64,000 nt of DNA from Ignavibacteriota bacterium (lineage in GTDB: Bacteria > Bacteroidota > Ignavibacteria > Ignavibacteriales > Melioribacteraceae). A program made the translations under genes and the position numbers. Every line of letters begins with the position of its first letter. The stretch's first letter is position 1. Under the pieces are notes generated by a model. The model saw only the letters and a list, made by a program, of their open reading frames with translations. It was not told the origin of the DNA and ran no database searches. Below are positions 8,291 through 17,984 of this stretch, piece by piece. The stretch is taken from NCBI GenBank assembly GCA_016713565.1, contig JADJOX010000002.1:62001-126000 (forward strand), given 5' to 3'.

Positions 8291-11212
8291 ATGTTAAAAG
8301 TTAGAAATAAGGTAATAAATACAATCATTTTTTTGCTTACAGCTTTTAGTATAATAAATGCGCAAAATTCAAGTTTGCGCGGGGTAGTGGTAGATAGTCA
8401 AACTAAAGATCCTTTACCTGGAGCGAACGTAATTTTAGTTGGTACCAGCATTGGCTCCGCTACAGATATAGAAGGAAAATTTTTAATTAGAAATATTTCG
8501 AGCGGACAGTATAAACTTAAAGCTACTTATGTAGGATATGACGCAAAAGAAATGAGCGTTAATTTGGTTGCCGGCAAAACAATAGAAATAGAATTTGAAT
8601 TAAAAGCCGTAAGCGTTGAAGGTGAAACAGTAGTAGTAACCGCACAAGCAAGCGGACAAAAAGAAGCGATTAACCAGCAATTGTCATCAATACAAATAAA
8701 GAACGTTGTTTCAATGGCAAGAATACAAGAATTGCCCGACGCGAACGCAGCGGAATCAGTAGCAAGATTACCCGGAGTATCATTGATAAGAGAAGGCGGA
8801 GAAGGCTCTAAGGTTGTAATCAGAGGATTGTCGCCCCAATATAATCAGGTAACAATAGACGGAGTTGAATTGCCGGGCAACGTTGTTTCAAATGATCCGG
8901 GAGAGCAAACAACACTAATAGGAGACAGAGCGACAAATTTGAGCATGATATCATCCAGTATGCTTGGGGGAATTGAAGTAATAAAAGCGATAACTCCAGA
9001 TATGGATGCTGCTGTATTAGGTGGCGTTGTAAATTTTGGATTAAGAAAAGCAATCAAAGATGAAAGTGGAAATCCTACATTCGGATTAACAACACAAGGA
9101 AGTTATAACGGATTAAAAGAGACATATAATGATTATATGCTGGTTGGCTCCTATGAACAAAGATTTTTCGATCAGAGCTTCGGAGTATTTTTACAGGGAT
9201 CTACAGAAAGAAGAAACAGAAGCTCAAACAGCTTAGGTGCCGGATATGTATTGGAAGATAAGACACATGGAGACGCGGGCATACCTAACATTAATTCAGT
9301 AAATTTAACCGATGCATTCAGTGAGAAGGAACGACAAGGTGCGACTTTGGTTTTGGATTTTGCACATGAAAACGGCGAAATAGGAATGATGAACTTTTTC
9401 AGCAGAAGTGTAACACAGACTGATTATAGAAATCAATCTTTAAACTTAACAGGCGACGATATTTTCTATTCGGCATCAGATGTAAATAATGACTTGAATG
9501 TAATTACAAACTTGCTAAGTATTAAACAAGAAATACCCATATTCCACGTTGATTTGAAGTTTGCACATACCTATTCTGAAAGTCAAAACCCAGGTGACCT
9601 TAACTTCCTCTTTTGGCAAGATGTTGGTGGATTAGCCGGTCTTGGCAATTTGACCAAGTTACATCCAAAAGAATTATCGAAACTGCCGAATTATAATTCT
9701 TCATTGTCGAGACTAAATACAATTTCAACAACTGAAAACTTTTCACGTGACAGAGTACTTTCTGCATCGATGGATTTTCAAACCGAGTTTGTGCTTTCTG
9801 ATTACTTAACCGCAAAAGTTAAATTCGGCGGAACTTATTTACATAGAAATAGATCTTTTGATATTAATACCGGTCATGCCGGAAATATTTTCCTTGGCGG
9901 AGGTAACACAGTTGCAAACATTTTAAAGTATTACCCTGATATGGAGATGAACGGAAGCAGTGTTACGGTAACAAACTTTATCGATAAATCTTATTCATTT
10001 GATAATTTCTTGGGCGGTGAATATCCAATTCATTATCCGATTGATATAGATTTTATGAAACAAATTTTGAAAATTGTTAAAACAAATAGTCCGGACGGAG
10101 AATCATATAAGGAAAATGAAAGTGTTTCAAAAATTCATGATTATCACGGTACTGAAGAAAAAAGTGCGGCATACATAATGGCAACATTTAATATTGGTGA
10201 AAATCTTACTGTTCTCCCGGGTGTACGTTACCAAGACCTTACAACTCATTATTTTGCATATAGAGGAAAACAAGTTCCCGGTGGATATCAATACTCTGAT
10301 ACTACTATAAATAGACCAAATGGCTATTTACTTCCGGCATTGCATTTAAGATATAAACCTATAGCTTGGCTTCAATTGCACTTTGCTTATACAAATACTT
10401 TAAATTACGCAGATTTTAATACTATTGTACCTAAGTACAATATTGGAACTGGAAGTATTTCTTACAATAATTTTAGGTTGAAACCGGCGACATCAGAAAA
10501 TTATGATTTAGTTTTATCTGTTTATAATAATGAAATTGGCTTATTTACAATTGATGGATTTAAGAAAAAAATCAAAAATCTAATTTTTGCTTCCAATATG
10601 TACTTAACTGATTTAAGCGCATATCCTGATCTTCCCCAAGAAGGGAATAGATTGTTCGCATTCAGTACATTTGTTAACAATCCCATACCAATTGATTTAT
10701 GGGGAATTGAAACCGACTGGCAAACACATTTTTGGTATTTACCGGAACCGTTTTCCAATATCGTTTTCAATATTAACTATACACATATTTTCTCTGAAGC
10801 GAGTTATCCGAGAAGTGTGTTAAATAATGAATACAATGAAAATGGGGAGTTGGTTTCAACCGTTATTGATACATTTTATACAACGAGATTATTAAACCAG
10901 CCCAATGATATTTTAAACTTTTCTCTCGGATATGATTATGGCGGTTTCTCGGGAAGAATTTCGTTGCTATACCAAAACAATATATTTAAACGTCCGGCAT
11001 TTTGGATGCAGGAAAGAATTATTTCCGATGCATATTATAGATGGGATTTATCTTTAAAACAAGAACTACCGTGGTATGGAATACAAGTTTATCTAAATCT
11101 TAATAACTTTACCAGTCGGGATGATATTGATATAAACCTTAAGAATAAATATCCCGTATCTGAAGATAGTTATGGTATGACTGGAGATTTGGGATTTAGA
11201 ATAACACTTTAA
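8291..11212 (+). CDS. TonB-dependent outer-membrane receptor 1
   Basis: The 973-residue protein has a signal peptide ending near residue 24, then a carboxypeptidase-regulatory-like beta domain (GVVVDSQTKDPLPGANVILV...), then a plug domain containing LPDANAAESVARLPGVSLIR, GGEGSKVVIRGL and YNQVTIDGVELPGN, and a beta-barrel. These plug motifs resemble the receptor class common in Xanthomonas and Caulobacter, which works without a SusD lipoprotein. It would carry oligosaccharides through the outer membrane using TonB energy. It lies 65 bases after fucP and has a GAGG before the ATG. Its first third is almost identical to the next receptor gene, whereas the barrels differ. The substrate is unknown; fucosylated or N-glycan fragments are inferred from context. 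Confidence 0.92.
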   Translation: MLKVRNKVINTIIFLLTAFSIINAQNSSLRGVVVDSQTKDPLPGANVILVGTSIGSATDIEGKFLIRNISSGQYKLKATYVGYDAKEMSVNLVAGKTIEIEFELKAVSVEGETVVVTAQASGQKEAINQQLSSIQIKNVVSMARIQELPDANAAESVARLPGVSLIREGGEGSKVVIRGLSPQYNQVTIDGVELPGNVVSNDPGEQTTLIGDRATNLSMISSSMLGGIEVIKAITPDMDAAVLGGVVNFGLRKAIKDESGNPTFGLTTQGSYNGLKETYNDYMLVGSYEQRFFDQSFGVFLQGSTERRNRSSNSLGAGYVLEDKTHGDAGIPNINSVNLTDAFSEKERQGATLVLDFAHENGEIGMMNFFSRSVTQTDYRNQSLNLTGDDIFYSASDVNNDLNVITNLLSIKQEIPIFHVDLKFAHTYSESQNPGDLNFLFWQDVGGLAGLGNLTKLHPKELSKLPNYNSSLSRLNTISTTENFSRDRVLSASMDFQTEFVLSDYLTAKVKFGGTYLHRNRSFDINTGHAGNIFLGGGNTVANILKYYPDMEMNGSSVTVTNFIDKSYSFDNFLGGEYPIHYPIDIDFMKQILKIVKTNSPDGESYKENESVSKIHDYHGTEEKSAAYIMATFNIGENLTVLPGVRYQDLTTHYFAYRGKQVPGGYQYSDTTINRPNGYLLPALHLRYKPIAWLQLHFAYTNTLNYADFNTIVPKYNIGTGSISYNNFRLKPATSENYDLVLSVYNNEIGLFTIDGFKKKIKNLIFASNMYLTDLSAYPDLPQEGNRLFAFSTFVNNPIPIDLWGIETDWQTHFWYLPEPFSNIVFNINYTHIFSEASYPRSVLNNEYNENGELVSTVIDTFYTTRLLNQPNDILNFSLGYDYGGFSGRISLLYQNNIFKRPAFWMQERIISDAYYRWDLSLKQELPWYGIQVYLNLNNFTSRDDIDINLKNKYPVSEDSYGMTGDLGFRITL
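8363..9409 (+). repeat. Near-identical 1-kb block, copy A (receptor 1 N-terminal and plug region)
   Basis: From the QNSSLRG codons to MMNFFSRS this block matches 11499-12545 almost base for base, including at silent positions. A short patch near 8890-8930 differs (NDPGEQTTLIGD versus NDPTEQSSIVGD). Similarity drops sharply on both sides. Confidence 0.85.
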
Positions 11213-11355
11213 TTTTTTATTAGAAAAAATGGAAAAAAATTAACGTTGAATTTCAATTTATTTTTATAAAATTTTCATTAAATGATTAAAATAAAATTAT
11301 TATTGAAAATTGTATTGGAGAAATTAAGGAAATTATTTATTTTGACATTACAAAA

Positions 11356-11371
11356 ACTTACACGAGTAAGT
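11356..11371. promoter_or_regulatory. Palindromic operator, LacI-type, copy 2
   Basis: ACTTACACGAGTAAGT matches the 16-base operator with one change in the right half (GAGT for GTGT). It ends 52 bases before the ATG of the second TonB receptor. It is in the 211-base gap between the two receptor genes; no equivalent site precedes the first receptor. Confidence 0.72.
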
Positions 11372-11423
11372 AAAATCCTTTATACTATTAACATTTTAGA
11401 TTAACCTATTATACGAGGTAAAT

Positions 11424-14354
11424 ATGTTTGGTAAAAATCAAGCATTTTATTTAATGGTTATATTTTTATTAATAATCACTGTATCAAATAATTTTTCCCA
11501 AAATTCAAGTTTGCGCGGGGTAGTGGTAGATAGTCAAACTAAAGATCCTTTACCCGGAGCGAACGTAATTTTAGTAGGTACCAGCATTGGATCCGCTACA
11601 GATATAGAAGGAAAATTTTTAATTAGAAATATTTCGAGCGGACAGTATAAACTTAAAGCTACTTATGTAGGATATGACGCAAAAGAAATGAGCGTTAATT
11701 TGGTTGCCGGCAAAACAATAGAAATAGAATTTGAATTAAAAGCCGTAAGCGTTGAAGGTGAAACAGTAGTAGTAACCGCCCAAGCAAGCGGACAAAAAGA
11801 AGCGATTAACCAGCAATTGTCATCAATACAAATAAAGAACGTTGTTTCGATGGCAAGAATACAGGAATTGCCCGACGCGAACGCAGCGGAATCAGTAGCA
11901 AGATTACCCGGAGTATCATTGATAAGAGAAGGCGGAGAAGGCTCCAAGGTTGTAATTAGAGGTTTATCTCCTCAATATAACCAGGTAACAATAGACGGAG
12001 TTGAATTGCCCGGAAATGTTGTTTCAAACGATCCAACTGAACAATCATCAATAGTTGGAGACAGAGCGACAAATTTGAGTATGATATCATCCAGTATGCT
12101 TGGGGGAATTGAAGTAATAAAAGCGATAACTCCAGATATGGATGCTGCTGTACTAGGTGGCGTTGTAAATTTTGGATTAAGAAAAGCAATCAAAGATGAA
12201 AGTGGAAATCCTACATTCGGATTAACAACACAAGGAAGTTATAACGGATTAAAAGAGACATATAATGATTATATGCTGGTTGGCTCCTATGAACAAAGAT
12301 TTTTCGATCAGAGCTTCGGAGTATTTTTACAGGGATCCGCAGAGAAAAGAAATAGAAGCTCAAACAGCTTAGGTGCCGGATATATATTGGAAGATAAGAC
12401 ACATGGAGACGCGGGCATACCTAACATTAACTCTGTAAATTTAACAGATGTTTTTAGTGAGAAAGAACGTCAAGGTGCTACTTTGGTTTTAGATTTTGCA
12501 CATGAAAACGGCGAAATAGGAATGATGAACTTTTTCAGCAGAAGTGATACAAAATCATTATTTAGAAGACAAGATTTATCTCTAATTTCGGATGATTTAA
12601 ATTATTCAGCAACTGACTCAAGAAATGAATTAAATATAATTACAAACTTACTCAGCATAAAACAAGAAATACCCATATTCCACGTTGATTTAAAATTATC
12701 ACATACTTATTCAGAGAGTAAAAATCCGCAGGACATGACTTTTTCGTTTTGGCAAGATAATGCGGGCTTATCTGGTCTTGGTAATTTAACAAAACTACAT
12801 CCGCAAAAATTAGCTTCATTATCGGTTCCAAATTCAGCGAATACTGCTTTTAGCGGAATAAGTACTTCTGAAAATTTTACAACCGACAGAGCATTAGCCG
12901 CAGCTGTCGATTTTCAAACGGAATTTATAATCTCAGATTATTTAACTGCAAAAGTTAAATTCGGCGGAAGTTTACAACATAGAAATAGAACTTATGATTT
13001 TAATACTGCTAACGGTTCATTCTTATATTCAGGTAGTCAAGCAGGTTTAGATGCGATATTTGATAAATATCCCGATTTAATTTTAACAAGCGGACGAATT
13101 GGACTAGAAAACTTTATTGATGAATCGTATGATTACGGTAATTTTTTGGGTGGCGATTATGAAATAGCTTATCCTTTAGGTTTTGATCTAATGTATGATA
13201 TTTTAGATATCGCAGCGAAGGTTCCTGGTTCAAAGGGTTATGAAGGTTACAAAGTAGATCTGCATGGTTCAAGATTATATGATTACCATGGAACTGAAAA
13301 TAAAAGCGCCGCATATGTTATGGCAACTTTTAGTATAGGCGAAAATATTACTATTTTACCAGGTGTTCGTTACCAAAATCTTACTACAGATTATTTTGCA
13401 TATAGAGGAAAAGTAGTTTCAGGCGGAATACAATATACTGATACTACTGTTACAAAACCCCATGGATATTTATTGCCGGCATTGCACATTAGGTATAAAC
13501 CATTGCCATGGCTCCAATTACATTTTGCTTACACAAATACTCTTAACTATCCGGATTTTAATGCTATTATTCCAAGGTATAATATTGGTACTAGTGCTAT
13601 TTCGTATAATAACTATAATCTAAAACCGGCAACATCTGAAAATTTTGATTTAGTATTATCGGTTTACAATAATGAAATTGGATTATTAACTTTTAATGGA
13701 TTTAAGAAGAAAGTTGAAAATTTAATTTTTGCGTCAAATACTTATAAGACTGATCTTAGTGATTATCCTGATTTACCGCAAGAAGGCAATAGACTTTTTG
13801 CATTCAGCACATTTATAAATAATCCAATTCCAATTGATGTTTATGGAATTGAAACCGACTGGCAGACTCATTTCTGGTATTTACCAGAACCATTCTCAAA
13901 TATAGTTTTCAATATCAACTATACTCATATTTTCTCTGAAGCAAGTTATCCTAAGAGTGAATTAATAAATGAATATAACGAGAATGGCGAACTTGTTTCT
14001 ACAATTGTAGATACATTTTATACGACAAGAATGTTGAACCAGCCGAATGATATTATGAATATTTCAATTGGCTATGATTACAGAGGATTTTCAGGCAGAA
14101 TTTCGATGTTGTATCAGGACAATATTTTCAAAAGTCCGGCTTTCTGGATGCAGGAAAGAGTAAATTCCGATAAATATACCAGATGGGATTTATCCTTAAA
14201 ACAAGAATTGCCTTGGTACGGAATTCAATTATTTGTGAATTTAAACAATATTACAAGCGAAGAAGATGTTGATCTTAACTTAAAGAATAAATATCCAGTT
14301 TCCCGTGAAAGATATGGCATGACTGGTGATATAGGTTTGAGAATTAATTTATAA
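11424..14354 (+). CDS. TonB-dependent outer-membrane receptor 2
   Basis: This 976-residue receptor is a tandem paralogue of the one at 8291. It has a different signal peptide, then the same carboxypeptidase-like domain and plug with LPDANAAESVARLPG and YNQVTIDGVELPGN, then a barrel that is clearly related but diverged. The last residues (GMTGDIGLRINL) form a typical terminal barrel strand ending in a hydrophobic residue. Unlike its sister it has its own upstream operator, and a GAGG lies before the ATG. It is followed 71 bases later by an abundant-looking secreted protein and then a terminator, so these two probably form one LacI-controlled unit. The divergent barrel suggests a different cargo from receptor 1; that is inference. 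Confidence 0.92.
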   Translation: MFGKNQAFYLMVIFLLIITVSNNFSQNSSLRGVVVDSQTKDPLPGANVILVGTSIGSATDIEGKFLIRNISSGQYKLKATYVGYDAKEMSVNLVAGKTIEIEFELKAVSVEGETVVVTAQASGQKEAINQQLSSIQIKNVVSMARIQELPDANAAESVARLPGVSLIREGGEGSKVVIRGLSPQYNQVTIDGVELPGNVVSNDPTEQSSIVGDRATNLSMISSSMLGGIEVIKAITPDMDAAVLGGVVNFGLRKAIKDESGNPTFGLTTQGSYNGLKETYNDYMLVGSYEQRFFDQSFGVFLQGSAEKRNRSSNSLGAGYILEDKTHGDAGIPNINSVNLTDVFSEKERQGATLVLDFAHENGEIGMMNFFSRSDTKSLFRRQDLSLISDDLNYSATDSRNELNIITNLLSIKQEIPIFHVDLKLSHTYSESKNPQDMTFSFWQDNAGLSGLGNLTKLHPQKLASLSVPNSANTAFSGISTSENFTTDRALAAAVDFQTEFIISDYLTAKVKFGGSLQHRNRTYDFNTANGSFLYSGSQAGLDAIFDKYPDLILTSGRIGLENFIDESYDYGNFLGGDYEIAYPLGFDLMYDILDIAAKVPGSKGYEGYKVDLHGSRLYDYHGTENKSAAYVMATFSIGENITILPGVRYQNLTTDYFAYRGKVVSGGIQYTDTTVTKPHGYLLPALHIRYKPLPWLQLHFAYTNTLNYPDFNAIIPRYNIGTSAISYNNYNLKPATSENFDLVLSVYNNEIGLLTFNGFKKKVENLIFASNTYKTDLSDYPDLPQEGNRLFAFSTFINNPIPIDVYGIETDWQTHFWYLPEPFSNIVFNINYTHIFSEASYPKSELINEYNENGELVSTIVDTFYTTRMLNQPNDIMNISIGYDYRGFSGRISMLYQDNIFKSPAFWMQERVNSDKYTRWDLSLKQELPWYGIQLFVNLNNITSEEDVDLNLKNKYPVSRERYGMTGDIGLRINL
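11499..12545 (+). repeat. Near-identical 1-kb block, copy B (receptor 2 N-terminal and plug region)
   Basis: This is the partner of the block at 8363-9409. The match starts just after the unrelated signal-peptide codons and ends at the start of the diverged barrel region, as expected from recent gene conversion or duplication followed by barrel divergence. Confidence 0.85.
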
Positions 14355-14413
14355 AATTAATTCAGGTTTAGAATAATTAAACTGATTATCTAACTAATCT
14401 ATCTACAACCAAA

Positions 14414-14420
14414 TAGGAGG
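14414..14420 (+). promoter_or_regulatory. Strong ribosome binding site (TAGGAGG)
   Basis: TAGGAGG lies five bases before the ATG at 14426. It is the best Shine-Dalgarno site in a window where most genes have weak or none, and it points to high expression of the secreted protein that follows. Confidence 0.8.
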
Positions 14421-14425
14421 CATAA

Positions 14426-16255
14426 ATGAAAAAAATGCTTTTGTTTTCCTTTCTTCTAATTGCTGCAGTGATGTTAGCTGTTCCTGCGCAAGTTGCTGCA
14501 CAAGATATCGTGGACGTAGCTGTACTTCCTCCCGGAAATATTAACACCGTTATTAATGGTGATACTTTAGCCGGTGGAGTAAGAGCTCATCCAGATCGTA
14601 TCTACAGATTAAAAAGAGGTTCTATCTATCAAGTAACTGAACCTCTAAGAATTAATGGTAACCTTACAATTATTGCTACTGACGTTGACGGTGATCCTAA
14701 CGCAGCAGCAAACAGACCTCCAGTTCTTGCTCCTGCAATTCTTGCAGATAACTCTTCAGTTGGCGGTTTCTTTGATTTTATTGGTGAAGGTGCCAAAATT
14801 GATTTAAGTGATCTTTATCTTCTAGCTATCAGAGCTGACCAAAACTGGTTAGGCTGGGGCGAAGGTATGGTTATCCGCGCTGATCATATTTCTTTGAAAA
14901 TGCGTCGTGTAATCATGGAAGGTTGGTCAAACGTTGCTATTAATCCAAGTGGACAATGGCATAAAATTGACGTTCAAGACTGTTACTTCAGAAATAACCA
15001 ACATACCGGTTCTTGGTTTGGCGGTCAAGTTATGAGAGGTCCTGGCGGTGTTGCTTCAGATACAATTATTTTCAAAAACAATACTTTCTTTGCTAACAGC
15101 TCTTATATTTTTGACGTAAGAGGTTTTGACAAATTATCTGTATTCGAACATAACACTTGCGTATTCGGAATTGTTAACCCATTCCTAATTCGTCAAGCTT
15201 CAAACCTTCATATGAAAAATAATGTGTTCTATTCAATGCATTCATTCGGTGGAAACCCGACACACGTTATTGACGGTTGGTTCTTAAATTATCCTGATAC
15301 AGCTTCAAGTACAATTTGGAGAGTTAGAGGACGTGATTCAGTTAGTTATTGGTCACAATTATGGGGTTCAACAATTAGCGGTCCTGAAGCATTCGTAAAT
15401 GATGCTGTTGGAGCAACTGCTGATTTATTCAACCCAGCAAACAGAGTTACAGACGCACAAAACAACGCTTATTATTTCCCACAAGCATTAAACGATTTTA
15501 TTGATGCTTATAATGATACTACAACTATTGCTGATTCTATCGGAATCCCGGTAATGGGTGGAACATCGAAAAAAGATTTAGTAAGAAGAGTGATCAAAAA
15601 ATCAGGTTGGATCAGCGAATATGCTCAATGGACACTTGATGAATTATTACCTTCAGTTGGTACTTCAGTAACTCATCAAAATAACGAATCAAATGATCCT
15701 GGTTTTGCATCTGATGTTGCAGATCATATCAGCGAAGTAAATAATTATATTCATGAGATCAGCACCGGAACAATCGATGAAGTTACCTGGCATTATTTAC
15801 CAGCAAGTGGTAATTTATATCCACCAACATGGCCGGTTCCTGAAAACTTAGCATATACAAATGCAGCTATGCAAAGTGCAGGAACAGATGGTTTTGCTCT
15901 TGGTGATTTGAACTGGTTCCCATCTCAAAAAGCTGAATGGTTAACTGGAGTTGAAAAAGTTGGTAAAGAAATTCCAAATAATTTTGAATTAGTTCAAAAT
16001 TATCCTAACCCATTCAACCCAACAACAAACATTGATTTCAAAATTGCAGCTACAAGCTCAGTTAAATTAGTTGTTTATAATATTCTTGGACAAAGAATTA
16101 AAACATTAGTTAACGATAAATTGCAAGCTGGTAATTATCAAATAGTTTGGAATGGTACAGATGAATTAGGTAACAAAGTTGCTAGTGGAAATTATTTATT
16201 AAGCTTAGAAACAGATAATTTTAGAGCAACAAAGAAAATGGCTCTCTTGAAATAA
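14426..16255 (+). CDS. Secreted T9SS-sorted protein, probable beta-helix, function unknown
   Basis: The 609-residue protein has a signal peptide ending near AAQ (residue 26). Its central region has short repeated strands around HISLKMRRVIMEGW, KIDVQDCYFRNNQ and LHMKNNVFYSM that look like a right-handed parallel beta-helix. The C-terminal type IX sorting domain runs from about residue 520 (QNYPNPFNPTTNIDF, VYNILGQRIKTLV, ending KKMALLK). I do not recognise a catalytic family. Its codon use is richer in C-ending codons than its neighbours, and the strong AGGAGG site suggests an abundant surface protein. Because it directly follows a TonB receptor in a locus with no SusD, it could be the surface glycan-binding partner or a polysaccharide-active beta-helix protein. 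Both are guesses. Confidence 0.85.
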   Translation: MKKMLLFSFLLIAAVMLAVPAQVAAQDIVDVAVLPPGNINTVINGDTLAGGVRAHPDRIYRLKRGSIYQVTEPLRINGNLTIIATDVDGDPNAAANRPPVLAPAILADNSSVGGFFDFIGEGAKIDLSDLYLLAIRADQNWLGWGEGMVIRADHISLKMRRVIMEGWSNVAINPSGQWHKIDVQDCYFRNNQHTGSWFGGQVMRGPGGVASDTIIFKNNTFFANSSYIFDVRGFDKLSVFEHNTCVFGIVNPFLIRQASNLHMKNNVFYSMHSFGGNPTHVIDGWFLNYPDTASSTIWRVRGRDSVSYWSQLWGSTISGPEAFVNDAVGATADLFNPANRVTDAQNNAYYFPQALNDFIDAYNDTTTIADSIGIPVMGGTSKKDLVRRVIKKSGWISEYAQWTLDELLPSVGTSVTHQNNESNDPGFASDVADHISEVNNYIHEISTGTIDEVTWHYLPASGNLYPPTWPVPENLAYTNAAMQSAGTDGFALGDLNWFPSQKAEWLTGVEKVGKEIPNNFELVQNYPNPFNPTTNIDFKIAATSSVKLVVYNILGQRIKTLVNDKLQAGNYQIVWNGTDELGNKVASGNYLLSLETDNFRATKKMALLK

Positions 16256-16279
16256 TTTTTGTTTAATTGAGTTTATTTG

Positions 16280-16316
16280 ACAGCCGGTTGTTAATTTGCC
16301 GGCTGTTTTTGTTTTA
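16280..16316 (+). terminator. Rho-independent terminator
   Basis: ACAGCCGG at 16280-16287 pairs perfectly with CCGGCTGT at 16299-16306 across an 11-base loop, followed by a T-rich run. It lies 24 bases after the secreted-protein stop codon and separates the uptake unit from the GH18 unit. Confidence 0.9.
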
Positions 16317-16348
16317 TCTTGTGCGACAAATATCTATTAAGGAAAATA

Positions 16349-17953
16349 ATGAAAAAGTATTTTTATCAGAGAGAAAAAATTAAATTAGTATTGATTCTCT
16401 TTTTTGTTTTTTATTACAATACCTTATTTGCACAAAAAAAAGAAATCGTTGCTTATTATCATGGCAATTATTCGGATAGACATATCGGACATGAAAAATC
16501 TCTACAATCATTTGATATGTTCAAATATGTTACCGTTTTAAATTATGCTTTTGCTGTTCCTTGGCCCGATAGCAATGGGGTTATTTTACCAAAATTAACA
16601 AATGAATTTTTTGCCTACCAAAAATCTTATCCCGGTGAAAACAGCGTAGATGGAATTGCCGATGTTGATTCTCAAGCATTAAAAGGTCAATTCAATCAGC
16701 TTAAAAAAATTAAAAAACTTAACCCGCACTTAAAAATTGTAATATCATTAGGCGGATGGGGAGGTTCAACTTATTTCTCGGATCTAGCGCTTACTCCAGA
16801 ATCCCGAGAGATTTTTGTAAATGCATGTATCGATTTATTCATTAAAGGAAATTTACCGCAAAAAAATAATTCCGGCGGAACAAATTCGGCTTTTGGTGTT
16901 TTTGACGGGATAGATTTGGATTGGGAATTTCCCATAACCGGCGGACCTGAAGGAACTCACAGTAATCCAAACGATAGAGAAAACCAGACTGCATTATTTA
17001 AGTTGTTCAGAGAAAAATTGGATGAAATAAATCCGAATTTTCTCTTAACAGCCGCGGTAACCGGAAGATCAAATGAATTTTGGCTTTATAATTTTAACGA
17101 AGATCAAAATTATCTTAACTGGTTTAACTTAATGTCGTACGATCTTCATGGAATAGCTGATTCTTATTCTAGTCACCATACAAATTTGCTTAGTTCTGAA
17201 AATGATGTTGATCCTAAAAAAGAATCGTTAGACAGAATGGTTAGATATTTATTGGATTCTGTTAAAGTTATGCCTGAAAAAATTGTACCCGGCGCGGCTT
17301 ATTACGGAAAAGGCTGGGAAGATATCGATTCTAACAATAACGGATTATATCAAAAAGGAAATTTTTTAAATAAATGGGGTTATATCGGCTTTAAAGATTA
17401 TCGGGATTTTAAAGAAGTAAATGATCAAGGATTTATTAGCTATTGGGACGATAATACCTTGGCTCCGTATTTGTACAATCCCAAAGAAAAGATCTTTTGG
17501 TCATATGATGATCTTAGATCAATTTCATTGAAATCAAGATATGTTGACGCGTTTAATCTTCGCGGTTTAATGTTCTGGCAAATATTTGGAGATGATTCAC
17601 TTGGTAATTTAACTAAAACTATTTTTTATAAAAATATGCCAGATGTTAAATTTAATGAAACCAACTCCAAAAAATCTGAGATAAGTATAAATTTCGATTC
17701 GCCGAAAAATTTGGATGAATTTAAAATTGGAAATAATATTATCTTAAAAGTAAAATACAAAGAGGTAATTGGAAAAATTAAGAAAGCGGAATTTTTTGTT
17801 GACGAAAGCTCAATTGGTTACAATACTTTTGAACCCTTTAATTGGGCTTGGTTCAATGCTTCTGAAGGAGAACATACAATCCAATGTATTGCTTACGATC
17901 AAAATGGGCATACCATAAATTCGGAAAAAATTAAAATATTAGTTAAGCGGTAA
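16349..17953 (+). CDS. Glycoside hydrolase family 18 (chitinase or endo-beta-N-acetylglucosaminidase type)
   Basis: The 534-residue protein has a signal peptide ending near LFAQ, a GH18 TIM barrel, and a C-terminal Ig-like domain of about 100 residues. Family motifs are SLGGWGGSTYF and the catalytic FDGIDLDWEF, with the acid Glu at residue 193 and Asp at 189 and 191. FNLMSYDLHG and LRGLMFWQIFG occur on later strands. GH18 enzymes cut beta-1,4 bonds next to N-acetylglucosamine with substrate assistance. In this locus the target could be the chitobiose core of N-glycans as well as chitin. The frame opens at a TTG at 16319 right after the terminator, but the ATG at 16349, preceded by AAGGAAAA, gives a proper signal peptide. 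It heads a seven-gene unit. Confidence 0.9.
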   Translation: MKKYFYQREKIKLVLILFFVFYYNTLFAQKKEIVAYYHGNYSDRHIGHEKSLQSFDMFKYVTVLNYAFAVPWPDSNGVILPKLTNEFFAYQKSYPGENSVDGIADVDSQALKGQFNQLKKIKKLNPHLKIVISLGGWGGSTYFSDLALTPESREIFVNACIDLFIKGNLPQKNNSGGTNSAFGVFDGIDLDWEFPITGGPEGTHSNPNDRENQTALFKLFREKLDEINPNFLLTAAVTGRSNEFWLYNFNEDQNYLNWFNLMSYDLHGIADSYSSHHTNLLSSENDVDPKKESLDRMVRYLLDSVKVMPEKIVPGAAYYGKGWEDIDSNNNGLYQKGNFLNKWGYIGFKDYRDFKEVNDQGFISYWDDNTLAPYLYNPKEKIFWSYDDLRSISLKSRYVDAFNLRGLMFWQIFGDDSLGNLTKTIFYKNMPDVKFNETNSKKSEISINFDSPKNLDEFKIGNNIILKVKYKEVIGKIKKAEFFVDESSIGYNTFEPFNWAWFNASEGEHTIQCIAYDQNGHTINSEKIKILVKR

Positions 17954-17984
17954 AGTGACCAACTAATAAGAATTGAATTATAAA

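Noticed and set aside
8820..9057. Antisense reading frames over the TonB plug region (also at 11956-12193)
   Set aside because: They appear in both paralogues only because the sense strand is conserved; no start signal or recognisable protein.
11213..11355. Terminator between the two TonB genes
   Set aside because: Only A/T runs without a convincing GC stem were seen.
11342..11386. TTGACA (11342-11347) and TATACT (11381-11386) as a sigma-70 promoter
   Set aside because: The spacing of 33 bases is far too long, and Bacteroidota promoters have a different consensus.
16319..16348. TTG start for the GH18 gene at 16319
   Set aside because: It lies right after the terminator T-run and would put charged residues before the signal peptide; ATG 16349 has an AAGGA site.
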